Positions 12,275 through 25,405 of a stretch of 64,000 nucleotides of DNA are shown one piece after another. Location: positions 28,373,642 to 28,437,641 of the forward strand of contig NC_079891.1 in the NCBI RefSeq assembly GCF_024868665.1. The letters are read 5' to 3'. This DNA is from Triplophysa rosa (lineage: Eukaryota; Chordata; Actinopteri; Cypriniformes; Nemacheilidae). Position numbers and translations under genes: made by a program. Each line of letters opens with the position of its first letter. Position 1 is the stretch's first letter. The notes beneath the pieces are model-generated. The model saw nothing but the letters and a program-made list of their open reading frames with translations, ran no database searches and had not been told where the DNA came from.

Positions 12275-13428
12275 AGATTCGCGATCGGGGCGGCGCCGAT
12301 GTTCTTCCGATTAGGTTCATTCACTCTTAACACACATCACACCACAGGGAAATCTGATAAGATAATCTTTAGAGCCGTTTAAGATCATCAGGACTTTACC
12401 TAGGACTGTCGGAAGGGGAGAAATCGGCCCGATTATCTTTTGGTGTGGCCCCAGCATAAAGTGATATTGCAGTAATTAATTGCACTGTGATTATGAATCT
12501 ACCCGTCTTTGATGATGCAAATCTTTAAAAAGCTCTCTGCCTACATTAATAAAGCCCATCGAGTGATTAATCAAGCACATGGACAGATTTTTGTCACAGT
12601 GCGCGCAGTTCTCCAATCTGAAGTTCTTGATCCAAGCTGTAATTTAAGTATGATTGGGTTTTAGTGCGTTGAGATGATTAGGCATTCGGGTAAGAGTTTG
12701 CTAGCAGTGAGACAGCCTTAAAACAGTGCCTGTCAGGCTCTCATCCGTGACACTGCAGGTGCTTTGTTAACCTGTAATAAGGGCACTTGAACGGCTCACC
12801 TCTAGGCCAGACTCAAACCGGCCACCTGTTGTGGAATGATTAGGGGTAATTGTGTGTATGTGTGCGTATAAAAAACCTTAGGCCTGTAAAACCCTCACCT
12901 AATCACCTGTAACTGCTTACCCAGCGTCCTCAAGCCATTTATCTATGACTGATTTGTGTGTGAGATCCAAAGCCCTGTAGAGCTGATCCGATTTCAGGGC
13001 TGTTATTTTCCCTCTGATGCCCCTGACACAGATTCTGTTAACGTTGCCCTACCAGAAATAAAGCCTTCTGGACATATATTTTTTATAAATATATAAAAAT
13101 ATATATTCTGGAGGAAATATTTTATTATAGTTTTTCTCATTTCATTTGGTCAGTTTCCCCGAGCGAAAGTCAGTTCTCCCAATGCAATGGTTAGAAACTA
13201 AATTTAATAAGAATTTTTGTTTTTTCAGCACAAATTTTAAAAGCAGTTCATTACTAATGTATGCCTAATGCAAAATCCCTGTTTTAAATGAGCACTTCTC
13301 TACTGGGTCACTTTGAGTTTACGTGACATCACGAAGTGACACGCTGGGTTTCTGTGACAATGACATCAGTAGCTATGTCACAGCGATCAAACTGAGAAAA
13401 CACAAAGAGCTGAATAATTCAACAAGTC

Positions 13429-14244
13429 CAGGGTTTTTCCTGGCTCAAAATGAGGCGGAGGTGGTGCCATCCTGATCTTGTACACACACACGTAGGCCTA
13501 CCGTACCTTTAAGTGGCTTAACCAAAGTGACTTCGAGTTTGACATATTAAAAGTTCTAATAAAATGAGATAAAAATGACAATTGTTAAGTTATATAAAAC
13601 ATTACTTTTATTCAACCAAACAGAAAAGTTTTTTTTATCAAATAAAGCTTTTTTATCATTTTCAACTAACTTTTCAGCCCACAATAGCCAACTGAATTAT
13701 CCAGTTTTACTAAATGAGCAAAGCTCATTCACATCTTGCATTCTCTGTGGTTCATTTTAAATGATTCAATGATCTCTTATACTGTATTCGCTAGTGACTG
13801 AAAAGTTCAATAGTTTAAATGAATCGGTTCAAATGAGTCATTCGTGTGCGAGTCGTTCTGAACGCAATGCGCGTTCATACTGGCGAACTCGCTGTGTACA
13901 GTATACGCTGATTCAACGATCCAACTGCACAGCTAAAGACATTACAATGATGTGCGTCATGTTAATTGAATAAATTTCAAGAAATTAAACGGACTTGCAT
14001 GCCGTGAAAAACACAGGCTGGCTCTTGTTCTGCAACACTTTTTAGCGCCTCATTGTGCTGATAACGAAACAGCGCCTCCACAGTGGCATAATGTCGCAAC
14101 TGCAGTTACAAATGAGAGTCTGATAAATGCATGCAGCATTTCTTGTGAAGACTCACTCACAACATAATTTTGGCGAGAGCCTGAGGCGGCACGACATTTG
14201 ACGGAGGCGGCTGCCTCCAATTTCTCTATGCAGGAAAAACCCTG
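13429..14244. mobile_element. hAT-like element, 816 bp, 5-bp duplication
   Basis: Ends are CAGGGTTTTTCCTGGCTC and, as complement of the right end, CAGGGTTTTTCCTGCATAG. AAGTC directly flanks both sides (13424-13428 and 14245-14249). A 5-bp duplication is shorter than the usual 8 bp for hAT, so family placement is tentative although the element boundaries are clear. No transposase is visible. Confidence 0.72.
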
Positions 14245-16190
14245 AAGTCATCTCACCACGCTGAATCAGACGGGTCACCAGCGAAAAAAGGAAAAATCTA
14301 GATTCTTCTCTGTAAAACCATCTCACTGAAACATTGTTCAGTTGATATTATTAGTGATCTCATAAAGCTGCTCATTTAAATTTAATATTATTTAATAGAT
14401 ATATATTTTCACATTCTGCTGCATATTTAATGAAACGCGGCTCTTTTTGTCTTCATCTAGCATGATTATGTTGGAGGGATGACGCAGCATTGAAATATCA
14501 CGTCGTGAAATTCTATTAGCCTATGAATTTTTGCCACAGCCATTAGCATGCCTGACGCTAAGTGTTTTTGTTGTTCTAGAGATTATTACGGATGTGTGCC
14601 CGGAATGAAAAGAAGCACGTGGGGGTCACGGTGAGTCACTGTGAAGAAGTGTTTATTTAGTATTAAGAGGCGATCAGACTGAAGAGGTTTTAGAGTAGAC
14701 GATGGGTCAGTTTCTCTCGTGCTGGAGTGCGCTGACGGTACTCTGCATGAGCTCCTCGTGTGCGTGCCCGTTCATCTGGAGATCTCCAAGAGATGAAGGT
14801 TGAGGAGGCGGTGCGTGAATTTGGAGTGTCTTGGAGAGACCTTCTATTTGGATGTTTCGCCTAAACCTCCTTCGTTTCTCTCTCCAGCGGAATTATCTGG
14901 CGTGTTGTGTTGCCGTGCCTTGTTGAGCTCGAGTCGGCTCCAGCTGTGCCATGTCTCCGGTCTTCACCACGGGTTGTGTGTTTTGCTACTGTCCTAGGTG
15001 CTAATGAAGTGTGTGCATGTGCGTGCCGCAGGAGCTCGCCTTCACAGAATTTCCTCTGACCTGAGTGTGTGCGCTTTTTAGCTGTGATAATGTAATGAAA
15101 TTGGTGAAATAACAGCTTTACAAATCTAAACATTTTTCTTTTTAAAGAGAGATGGCGTTTGTTAGCGTTTTGTTTTAAATGTGTTTATTCCTATTATTTT
15201 ACAGCGAGAATGCTTCCCACAGTATTTCCACTGGGACAGAAACTGGGAAATCGGGATGAAAACTAGATTTCATTTCAAAAAATGACACAAAGCACGACTA
15301 GATTGCGTCATATACTGATGTAGTTATTGATGCATTTTTTAAACCTCCTGAGATCAAGCAAGAGAGAGCTGGCAGTTAGATCTGAATTCAATGTTAATTC
15401 AGTTGGGTCATTATTGGAAACTCGGCTACGTTACATTCAGTTCTCTGAAGACTTCTTTCTGTGAATGCACAAAATAGTTACTCCAATGTACCCAAATATT
15501 TAAAGGGTGCCCGTGGCTTATAAATGTTTAGGAGGTTAAAGACTTAAACTTGAACCGTCCTCGTTCAAAAGCCTCTGGCATCTCTGTAACACATGAACGG
15601 CTGAATTTATGAAAGCATTTACTGCCATACTTCTCGAGCAAAATGTCTAAGCCTGTGATTTGTAGATGTAGTAGATGGTTTCCAGTCCATCATAGAAATG
15701 CATGTGTAAAGAAACGTGGCATTTGCTAAAGGCGCTGGCAAATGCAGCTTGTGTTCAAACATTTGAAAACGTTCAAGGTGTCAGACTGGAACGTTTCTTG
15801 TGGCCATTTATGAATTAGAAATATTAGGTCCCTCATCCTCACGCCTCTGTCACCGACTTTCATCGCGGGGCCTTTTAGATCAATGCGGAACTGTGAAACT
15901 CAACAAAGACAAATTATGGAAAGGGATCTCATTTGCGATACGCCGCGAGGAGGGGAACTTCATTTATGAGCGGAATTAATAAACGCATTCGGAATTTGAA
16001 TCGGAACGTCCCCACGGCTCTGGATTCTAAACATTCCATTAGTTTGCCGGAATGCTGTCGCGTTCAGATAAACGGACTCAGCTGCTGTTGAGTTTATTTA
16101 TTCCTGTCCACCAGCACGTTGAGATACAGAGGTCAGAGGAGGTGCTCTGGTTGTGACTTTCTGATATTAGTATGCAGGTCCAGCATGATC
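14245..16190. other. Presumed intron 1: non-coding, nothing recognised
   Basis: No family-like ORF. The segment 15800-16080 is repeat-free and of balanced composition. Confidence 0.35.
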
Positions 16191-16191
16191 A

Positions 16192-16425
16192 GGGTGGCGA
16201 TAGCTTAGTGGGTACCGATCTGCACCGGTAATGTGGCGAATGGAGGTTCAGTCCCAGGTGAGCGCGATCTATGAACTGGAGGGTTACTGAAATCATTGTG
16301 CTCCTCTATTACTATCGAGCCCTTGAACGAGACACCGATCCCCAGGATACTCCACAGGCATTGTGCCTGCAATTAGTGTACTGTCACTTTGGATAGAAAA
16401 ATCTCTACTTAATGGCTAGTAAGTA
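16192..16425 (+). mobile_element. tRNA-derived SINE (V-SINE-like)
   Basis: Box A-like TAGCTTAGTGG at 16201-16211 and box B-like GGTTCAGTCCC at 16245-16255 form an internal RNA polymerase III promoter. Downstream are CCCTTGAACGAGACACCGAT and CTTTGGATAGAAAAATCTC, the conserved tail seen in widespread teleost SINEs. The head is not a functional tRNA: it lacks a clean cloverleaf and continues into the SINE body. Confidence 0.75.
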
Positions 16426-18562
16426 ACACAATTCGGGTAGCTGGTCTGACATGAAGAACATAAGTCTCTCTCTTCTTTTACCTTGTAACAGATTGTCCAG
16501 CTCTCGGTATCTTACACTGAACAAAACAATAGAGCGGGTTACTGTTGAAGGTGTGTGCGTGAGGGCGTGCAGAATCGCATTTTTTCTCTTTGAACCCGTA
16601 GGTGGTATGCACTACCTGTATTCTGCTTTCTCCGCTAAAGACTCGTAATTTTGTACCTTTGTATTCTCGTGTCGACGTCGTTTGTACATTTGGTGGTTCG
16701 GATTGTTTGTTTGCGTAGGTATACGCAACCCCCCCCACTGTTTTTGCTCGTCTTAACCAATCTCCTGAGAATAACTTGATCGTTTCTGTTCCCTATCTCT
16801 CGCTTTCTCTCTCTCTCTGAAATGTTAATTTATTCTCTCACTTCGTTCTGTCAGAGTGAATGCGTGGGAGGGAGAAACGGCTTCTCAGGCAAAGGGGATA
16901 AACGCTGGTCTGAGATCAGTAAAATGGAGACATCTGGTAATGATAGTGACTTTCATACGCCGCCGAGACCTCGATACCTTTTTTTTATTGACGCATTGAA
17001 AGTTTTACAAAAGCCGACATCCCCTGGGCCAAGGAGCTGTTTTTTTTGTGTTTCAGCGTGGAAAATCGCTCCACAGTCGGTTGCTTTGTTTACCCCGGTT
17101 TAAAAAATTCACTGCTCTGTGTCAGAGTGATTCAGAGGTGCGTTTCATTGGGATTTTCGAAGGGGGCCGTTTTGGGGCGGGGTTTCATTAGGGCGTTTGA
17201 TCGAGCATTTCGAAGCGCGGAGCACAATTTCAAGTTCATAGCTGGAATAAATGCCATACCCAAAGTGTCTCTCTATTTCTTGCATTTTCTCCTCGCTCCA
17301 TCCTCAAGCATAACGGTCACCTCCAATTCCTCATCTCATGAAGGAGACTGGAGTTTTGAAGGATGAATTGCAGAGAAATACATGAAGCAGAGAAGAGGGA
17401 GAGAGAGACCCCGTCCTTTAATTAGTCAGCAAAGACAAACACATTATCACAGCGCTCCTCCATTCTCACCTCTCTAGACTTGGCGAGAGTCAATTCAAAA
17501 CAAGTAATGAAGGAACAATTGAGAAAGAAATGAAAAGGCATTGGGACAGAAATGGCAGGAACAGACAATCAGAGTGAAAGAGAGAGAGAGGTATAGGATA
17601 AAGAAGGAGAGGGAGACGCGTTTCAGGTTGACCGTGACAAGGTGAGAGATAATGATAGAATCCAAACCCTAGAGAGAATTGTGTGTGTGTGTGTGGTGTT
17701 GGGGCTGATATTCATCATGACGGGTCAGGTGTGTATGACTTTAGTCACTCCATTGTCTTGAAGGCTCCCAGTGAAACGGGTCCCTCTGAGGAAAGTGTAA
17801 GGGCAAAGCATATGGGTCACAGGTCAATGTCTCTTACCGCACACACACATGCCGACTGTTTTCTGCTGTTTTTGGGCTGTTATGGTTGTCGATTATGGCA
17901 GTGTCATGTGTTCGCTCATGCGAGGGAAAGGAGCTTACTGCAGAGAGATGCTGAATACAGAGGGAACGGAGAATAGTGCTCTGGGTCAAAGCTTAAACAG
18001 TATTTAAACTCACTCAGATAAGCATGTCTGATTAAATCATCAGCCATTTAATTTTAAGATCTTTGCATATTTGCCTTTCTAGTAACTTTAGTACTTGACT
18101 TCAAGCTTGTGCATGTAATGCATTATGAGGGAATTCTTGATGCATTATAATTAGGCTTTTTTTGGTATGTTCAATATTTTTTGTTGCCGAAATAAAACGA
18201 ACTAACATCGTGAATATTGCAGTAATATTAATGTACTTTTTATTTGGTCATTAAGATCTCTAAAGACCAGTGGGTTTCACATCTGCTCTTTGTGTCATGA
18301 CTTTGAGTATGAGAATGCATAGATGTAGCTATTTTTATGAAAGTCTTTTGTTTAAATCTGTCACTAACTATTTAAAAATGATAGATTTGGGGATTTAGGG
18401 ATGTTATATATATCAGTTCTTTCTTACTCCTCTTTTTACTAAATCAATTCAAAACAATGAATTTGCCATTTTATTGAGTGAAGCATCAGTGCTAATGGAT
18501 TTTCCTTTGTGCCACTGTGCATTAAAATGGTTTAGTAAAAAAATATTTTTAGTACCGTTTAA
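16426..18562. other. Presumed intron 1: non-coding
   Basis: Short ORFs at 16451-17366 and 17683-17976 show no domain and no conserved motif. Purine-rich GA stretches occur around 17380-17660. Confidence 0.35.
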
Positions 18563-18783
18563 TAGGGATGTAACGGTATTGTAAATATCGAAGTATCGCG
18601 ATAGCATTTTTTTTCGATACTATCGTGGTCGCATGACGATAGATCTTCCAGGTAGAGTGTAGTTTTTTCAGCCGAATGGAGCGAGTTGAGGGAAGCGGGA
18701 ACTACAATTCCCATCAACCCATGCGTGCCCATCATCCTCTGCGCTCTGCTGCCGCCCGCTACAGATCAAGTTGAGCGAAAGTG

Positions 18784-20006
18784 GCGGATGCCGCTAGTGG
18801 CATAGAAACGGATTTACAAATTGTTGAAGCTAGGGCTGGGCGGAATGACGGAATATTCCGTTACCGCGGAATAAAATGTCAACCGTAAGAGATTTTTCTA
18901 TTCCGTGTATTCCGCGGAATGTAAATAAGTAGGAGTGGTTAACTCGGCGCGCTGCAAATTAGGCGCTATTCTGAAAAAAACTACTGAATTAATCCACCCG
19001 TAACAAATGAACGTATCAAACATTCTTTTGACCTTCTTTCAGTCTGTAGTTTAGTGATCCGCTCCAGTCCGGCGCGTTCTCTCTCAGCCGCAGTGCTCGT
19101 GCAGGGGTCTGCGCCAGCATTTAAAACAGCTCATTCTCAACACGTATTTCAGAAGTCAGGTTGTTTTGAAAAGCTGTTAATGCGATGATGCTCGCGAGCG
19201 CGTGCACGAGCGCTTTGATGAGACGCGCTTCTACCTCCAGTTTTGGGAGACGCGTGAGGAGTCACCAGAGACTTGAAGTGCAAAAACAAGCCCGAGAATA
19301 AACGAACCTAAAGACAGAGAGTCGCAGTGCACTAAAAGTGCTCATCTAATAGAGGGTGAAGAGCGATAAAGACCTACAGTACAGACCCCATGAACACCAG
19401 TTTAGTCATATACTGTACTCTCATTGTTTGTGCATATTCATACTTTACTGTTATATATGTTGTCTATCTTCCTACTGTATACATATGATATAGCCATAAG
19501 ATTAATATGAATAAATAATACATCTGATTATCAGAACTTAATTTGATATCTTTAGTACATTTTCATAACTTACCTACATTTTAACTATGGTGAGCATTTA
19601 AATGAACTGTAATAAATAAATTAGTTAAATCAATCTAAGAAAAATGAGGTATAAAATATAGAATTATAATGGGAGATTGTTTCATGAAATATATCGTTAC
19701 CGTGAAATAAAATTACTCATTCCGTGAAATAGATTTTTGGCCATTCCGCCCACCTCTAGTTGAAGCTAAAGCGAATTATAAATCGCATGTGTGGAAGCGT
19801 TTCGGTTTTCCCGTAACAAGAAACGAGAAAAGGTGACGGACAGACAAAAAACAATATGCAGACACTGCCAGACTGCGGTGAAGTACAATTCGGGGAATAC
19901 GACTAATATGAAGAGCCATTTGTTACATCACCCCGAAAAGTTTCATGATGATACGAGGAGAAAAAAAATAGCAGTGAGTGAAGCAGTGAATGAGGCGAGT
20001 ACCTGA
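18784..20006 (+). pseudogene. hAT transposase N-terminus (BED zinc finger), disrupted
   Basis: BED fingers bind DNA in hAT transposases and ZBED proteins. The frame at 18784-18830 reads ADAASGIETDLQIVE and resumes at 19759 with KANYKSHVWKRFGF, a BED-type aromatic opening. It then needs a one-base frame change near 19800-19850 to continue as TICRHC, followed by TTNMKSHLLHHPEKF, giving the C-x2-C and H-x(3-4)-H zinc ligands. The frame ends at TGA just after NEAST. Nested insertion, frameshift and missing catalytic domain make it a relic. No start codon is preserved in frame at the left. Confidence 0.85.
18831..19758. mobile_element. Nested hAT MITE, 928 bp
   Basis: The element starts TAGGGCTGGGCGGAATG and ends in the complement of TAGAGGTGGGCGGAATG. 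The 8-bp duplication GTTGAAGC is exact (18823-18830 and 19759-19766) and falls inside codons of the host element's BED-finger ORF; removing the insert and one duplication restores that frame, proving the order of insertion. No transposase ORF is visible. Confidence 0.95.
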
Positions 20007-20315
20007 CTGGTTGTTATTTGTTTATATTTTACTTATATTTTTTTCTTTTTTTTTTTTTTTTTTTTCATGTTCTCAATTTTTATGTTATTAATTTTTATGC
20101 TATTATATTACTGTTCTTTGCACTTTAAAATGACCTAATCTAAAAATAATAAATGTGATCTTTGTTCAGTCATAGTTTAATAAACACTTATGCCACATTT
20201 TTCCAAGTCTTCATTTGTTTGTTTTTTTCCTGCACAAAATGCAATAAATATTGTATCGTAGTCTTCATATCAAGGTACTATTGTATCGTGAAATGTTGAT
20301 ACCGTTACATCCCTA

Positions 20316-22933
20316 CCGTTTAATAATTTGTAGTGCTATATTGCGCATTTTTTATGTTATATTTGTGTCTATTTGGTACTGTACTTGTTCAGTTTAGAAA
20401 ATATGTTTATATGTTAAATATAAATTTGAATAAAGATTATGAGAATGAATATCAAATATTGTCAAAATGCTGAAAAATATCAAGACATATATATATTTAA
20501 AATTTTGACCAGCCCTTATTAGTATGCGTTCATGGTGCTGTATTATCAGTTGTATATCACTGCTGTCCTTCTGAAACCTTGTATTATTTTGTGATTTTTA
20601 TTTTTTGGCCAAAAATCATTATTATTAGTCACCCTTTATGTTTGTCTTTGGATTTTGCAAATATTTAACCAATATTAAAAAGTGTATGTCAACATTCACA
20701 ACGCAATATTTAATCATTTAAAAAGTACAGTGTTTTTTCCAATTTCTTGAAAAACAGTGAACTTGGACATCAGAGGTTTCAGATTGACAGCGACGATATA
20801 TTTAAATATTTTAGATTGTAAAATAGTAAAGTGCAGTAAAACACTTAATCAACATACAGTTTTTTAAATAATATTATCATGAGTTTTATTGCTTTTTAAT
20901 GGAATCTTAAATATGATAATGGTATTGTGAGAATTTATAATTCATTACAATGGCATTTTGTAATAAATCATTATATGGCATTTTGATTTATTATATACAC
21001 AGGCACCTCAATCTTTTTATTGAGTTATGTATTATGCTAGTTGTATTTTCATATTATGTATTATTCAGTTTTATTTTTTATAGTGTGTTTATTTTTTACT
21101 GTGCCAGTTTATGAGAACTGAGTGTGGTTGTTCTATTTTCTAACCAATCAGAGCGCATTAGCTTTCGTATCCTGTGAGGGTTGTTAACTCATTCTGCGGC
21201 CGTAACGACCAGCTGGATGAGAGAAGAATGTAAAGATGGAAATCAAAACTCGGTGACTTTCAAAAATAATGAGCAAACATCTGTCCCAGGGGGCAGGAGT
21301 TTCCTCCCAGGGCTCCCTGACCACAGGTGTGCGTCCCCGCCTGCCTTTTAAATACGAGTCCATTCGATCGCAAACAAGCCAAAATCAAGCATTGTTACCT
21401 CATTAGTCTGGAGCATTGGAAAATTCTAAGCTTGGGTTGCGTGATCCATTTGCATATCGCGTGGTATCAGATTGGCTCGATCGTCGCGCTCGGTTCTCGG
21501 GTGAAAACGAGATTTGCATGTTTTGCGGTTATTTACTCCTGAACATTATCAGCGGGCCAATGAAGGAAATTGCCTTTTTATTATTGCAGCAGTTTACATG
21601 TCATTAGTCCCGACACCTGCGAAAACACTCTCAGTTCTTGTGCTGAAGAGGAAGAGAGAGAAGGAGAGAGACGGATTTTCTCCTCACGCTTCTTATCAGC
21701 AGTGAAGTGCTACGTTGTGTCCGCAGAGAGACAGACAACAAGAACAGAGTCTAATTAAGTCTCTCAGTAATCAGAAAGTGTGTGACTGTCTCCAGTGTGA
21801 ATGACTCACATCAACACACACGCACACTCTCTACGTCATGTCATTTCTTGCAATGCCTTTCTTTCTTAGCCCTTCTGTAGATGTGTTTCTTTTTACATCT
21901 ATCTGAACCTGAGCACCATGTGCGTGTGTGTTTGTGCACATGTTTCTCAGCAGTTTCTCTATAAAACTGAAATCATGTTTGTCTAACAGGGAATTGTGTG
22001 TGTGACATACAGTACGTTACCTTCTTTCATGTGTGACTGCTGACAGAATGATCCGAGACAGACGTCCAGCGATTGAAGGTGATTGTGGGGCGAACGGAGC
22101 CGCATGTTTTCCTCTGACCAGAAATGAAAGAGAGTCACACAACATCATTAAAGTTCTCCCCTGAATACACACACACACATATAAATGGACATACCTTTGA
22201 GACATATTTTTCTCTTTTTCTGCTCTGTCCCACTGCCACACACACTCAGAAACACACACGCACCCAAAGACAGTGAAAGTGCACCCCCCCACTAATTATT
22301 TATTGTAATACAAAAATAATGATGCTAGCATATACTATAACGGATACACACACGCTCACACATCATCCCTTGGCCTAGTTCTGATCGCAGATATTTGGCT
22401 GGTGATGAATTCTGAATTGTATGTGTACAGGATTAGTCCAGCAGGGGTTATGTGTATATACCTCAGTGTGTGCGAGTGTGATTTTGTGTATGCATCACTA
22501 TGAGTGTGTGTTTGATGTGGATGTGGTTCAGCGTTAGATCACTCAGTGTTTTAACAGTAGCCAAACAAACAGATGTGCCTCCTCTGGCCTCAGCAGGTGG
22601 ATGGTGTGTGTGTGTATAAACCATGAGAGTACCTTTAATAGATTTATTGGTAAAAATGTAAAATTCTGTGATTATTTACTTAATGTCATTTTCATATATA
22701 TAGACAGATCATTTACAGAATCAGAAAGTTGTTCTTTTCTGTACAGCCAACGAATATAGCCATGCCAGTGACTGTCTAGCGCCACATCATAAAAGTACTA
22801 TAAAAGCGTTTTATGTAACATGCAATATTTCAAGCGTTGTGTGAGGCGTACATCAAAATGGTTTGTTTAAGGTGAATTGTTATTCTTTGGCACAAACCTG
22901 CTGCCCAGGTCTTCAGTCACTGTTTGTATATGC
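20316..22933. other. Presumed intron 1: non-coding, AT-rich
   Basis: Very AT-rich to about 21100, then mixed. Overlapping short ORFs at 21327-21758 have no recognisable domain. CA-rich patches occur near 21800-22360. Confidence 0.35.
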
Positions 22934-23233
22934 TTAAAGGCATGGTTCACCGAAAAATGTAAATTCTTTTATCATGTACTCTGAAGTTGTTTCAAAACAA
23001 AATTTCTTTGTTCTTTTGAACACAACAGAAGACATTCTAAAGAATGTGGGAAACTACACAGTTCTGGGTCACCATTGACTAGCATAGTAGATTTTTTCCT
23101 ACTGTAGTAGTCAGTAGTGCCCTAGAACTATTTGATAACAAACCTTCTTCCAAATATGTTTGAAGTTGTTTGAAACAACTTGAGGGTGAGTAAATGATAA
23201 AAGAATTTACATTTTTGGGTGAACTAAGTTTAA
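22934..23233. mobile_element. TTAA-flanked MITE, about 300 bp
   Basis: TTAA lies at each end. The left terminus AAGGCATGGTTCACCGAAAA, followed by ATGTAAATTCTTTTATCAT, is mirrored at the right by ATGATAAAAGAATTTACATT followed by TTTGGGTGAACTAAG. Such ends are very common in cyprinid-type genomes. TTAA duplications are typical of Kolobok and piggyBac-type transposons. Confidence 0.82.
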
Positions 23234-23767
23234 ATGATAGATCTTGTGATAGATTCAGGGCATACCCCTAATCCTAATGGGAACACAGGCTCCTTCTCTT
23301 AAGAGGAAAGTCTCTCCTCTTCATAAGGAAAAGGGAGGTCTGTCAGAATAACATAACAATATAACACAACATGTCTTTTTAATGGTGAGGAAGGTAAAGG
23401 CGGGTCTTAATTCAAGGGGGATTTACCTCTGTCACACCTTAAATCTGGTTCTGCACTTTATATGGGCAAAACTAATAAGATTTCTTCTCACCCAAGGCAG
23501 TGTTCCCTCTGAGTTGTGCATGCTCACAGCACAGGCAGAAAAACATTCTATGCAGAAAGCAGACTCAAAAAAATATTCAGGGAAAAAAACAGAGATTTTT
23601 GGAATCTCAGCTAAATGAATGGCCAGCGTTTCAACTGCAGGCCATTGATTTTCTTTATAAAACGGAAGCTGTGAGAAATCTTCTGCGTAAATATGCAGTG
23701 CGAATTAATTTGTGAGATAAGTGCCGCATACTAGAACAGCATTTTAAATCAATTGCAGCACATTATA

Positions 23768-25053
23768 TAGGGATGCACCGATACCACTTTTTCATTTGCC
23801 GATCCGATTCCGATACCTGAATTCTGAGTATCGGCCGATACCGATCCTGATCCGATACTAGCACTGTTTTTCTTGATCAACGTAGAATTGCATATAATTT
23901 TATCTTTTATTGCCAGAGGTGGATAGTACTTAAGCATTTTTACTTTCAAGTACATTTTAAAATATCTGTACTTTATCAGAGTGTTTTTACTTTGGAAAAA
24001 AATACTGCCACATTATAAAGCACATCATACTTTTTACTCCACTACATTTCATAAATAAATGTCGTTTTTAACCTTTTAATCCTTGAGTACGTTAAAATCT
24101 GCCGCTTTCTTTTACTTTTATTTACTATGTATTTTTACCTTTAAAAGTAGAAAAGTAGGATTTTTAAAAATGTAATTAAGTACTGTATTAAAGGTAAAAA
24201 AACATATACAAATGTATTTATAAATTGGAGTATGATATATGCTTTACAATGTGGTCTCATAAAGTACAGATACTTAAAAAGTATCTCTGTTTATTGCACA
24301 AAACTATCACCGTATAAAAGTCTCCAATGCAGAGTGGAACAGACTCGCTCATGCGCATCCTGGACACAGAATGATGCGCTTAATGCTTGCACTTCTACGT
24401 TATTTATAGTCATGCGCATTTCGGACGCAGAATGATACGCTTAATGCACCCGCTTCACTCACGAGCATCCCGGACGCATAATGCATCCCGATGATGATCC
24501 TACTGATGTCGAAAATGTTCAAAACAGAGAGAAGAGATACATTGTGTTTAACGCATTGCATCCATCCAACAGTAAAACAAAATTGTGTATGAATGATGCA
24601 CAACATAGACCACTTCCAGTGCTTTGATCTATTACACTCGGCGAGTACCGTCTCTGGCAAAATGCATTCTAAACAAAACCATAGACTATTATCTAGTTAT
24701 TATGAAGAATAATGAAAACATTGGAACGAGTAACGTCCTGACTGTTACCGGACACATGCATGCTGGATAGAGATTGACAGATGAGAGCACCAGCGGAGGT
24801 CAGAGTTTCTTAATTATGCTATATTGGTTTATTCCCCGCATAAAGCTATCGAAATACATGACGTGGAATATAGTGCATGAAAACTTTTACGGTGGTCCTG
24901 ATAGTTGGTACTTTTTGAAGCTTAAGAGTAACATCTATGGGTAACCTAACGGATCAGATTTGAATGGAACCCGTCAGTCCGATACCCGATCCAGCAAAAA
25001 AGACCCATATCGGCCCCAATTCCGATCTAGAGTATCGGATCGGTGCATCCCTA
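23768..25053. mobile_element. hAT element, 1286 bp, with an inner repeat piece
   Basis: Ends are TAGGGATGCACCGATACC and the complement TAGGGATGCACCGATCCG, both embedded in related 'TATCGG' sequence. The left flank reads AGCACATTATA and the right AGCACATA, which suggests a duplication modified by a 3-bp indel. Within it, AGAGGTGGATAGTACTTAAG at about 23916 resembles the start of another common fish element whose far end is not found. Confidence 0.78.
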
Positions 25054-25199
25054 AGCACATACGGAAGCCCACATCGCCCATGTGTCTTGTTTTTGTGATT
25101 TTGATGTAAATTTGACAATTAATATCAAGAAATGTCAAGAAAACAATTTAAAATTGTTGCAATTTCTAATGAATATTAATTCAATAAAAGTAATAGATC

Positions 25200-25405
25200 T
25201 TAAAGGTCCAGTGTATGAAATTTAGCAGCATCTAGCCGTGAGGTTGAGAATTGCAACTAACGACTCACTCCACAGCCCCCCCTTTGGAAGCACTACAGTA
25301 TGTAGATAGAAATAGCTCATTCGAAGGTCTTCATACACTTTTTCATACACTAGTTATGTATATTGCATTTCTGTCAATCCTCCAAAGGATCCACCAAATA
25401 TATAG
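25200..25405. mobile_element. Fragment of a TTAA-flanked element (family B)
   Basis: The left end TTAAAGGTCCAGTGTATG is the complement of the right end of the copy at 50321-50676; both copies also share ATAGAAATAGCTCATTC in opposite orientations. The other terminus is absent here. Confidence 0.65.

Larger units (their letters stand above)
10287..13428. other. Presumed intron 1: non-coding
   Basis: No supported exon. It contains a SINE tail on the minus strand near 11205-11300, a 26-bp perfect palindrome at 12249-12274, and a block at 12470-12900 that is free of obvious repeats. Confidence 0.4.
18563..20315 (+). mobile_element. hAT element remnant with BED-finger, itself interrupted
   Basis: Terminal inverted repeats TAGGGATGTAACGGTA and TACCGTTACATCCCTA are perfect mirror images, and the 8-bp duplication CCGTTTAA is exact on both sides (18555-18562 and 20316-20323). 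Without the nested insertion the copy would be about 817 bp: it keeps the 5' end and the N-terminal BED-finger coding region, then passes into AT-rich DNA and the 3' terminus, so most of the transposase is deleted. A later 928-bp hAT insertion splits the ORF. Confidence 0.95.

Noticed and set aside
16192..16270. Box A and box B suggesting a tRNA gene
   Set aside because: The sequence does not fold into a clean cloverleaf and continues into a conserved SINE body and tail.
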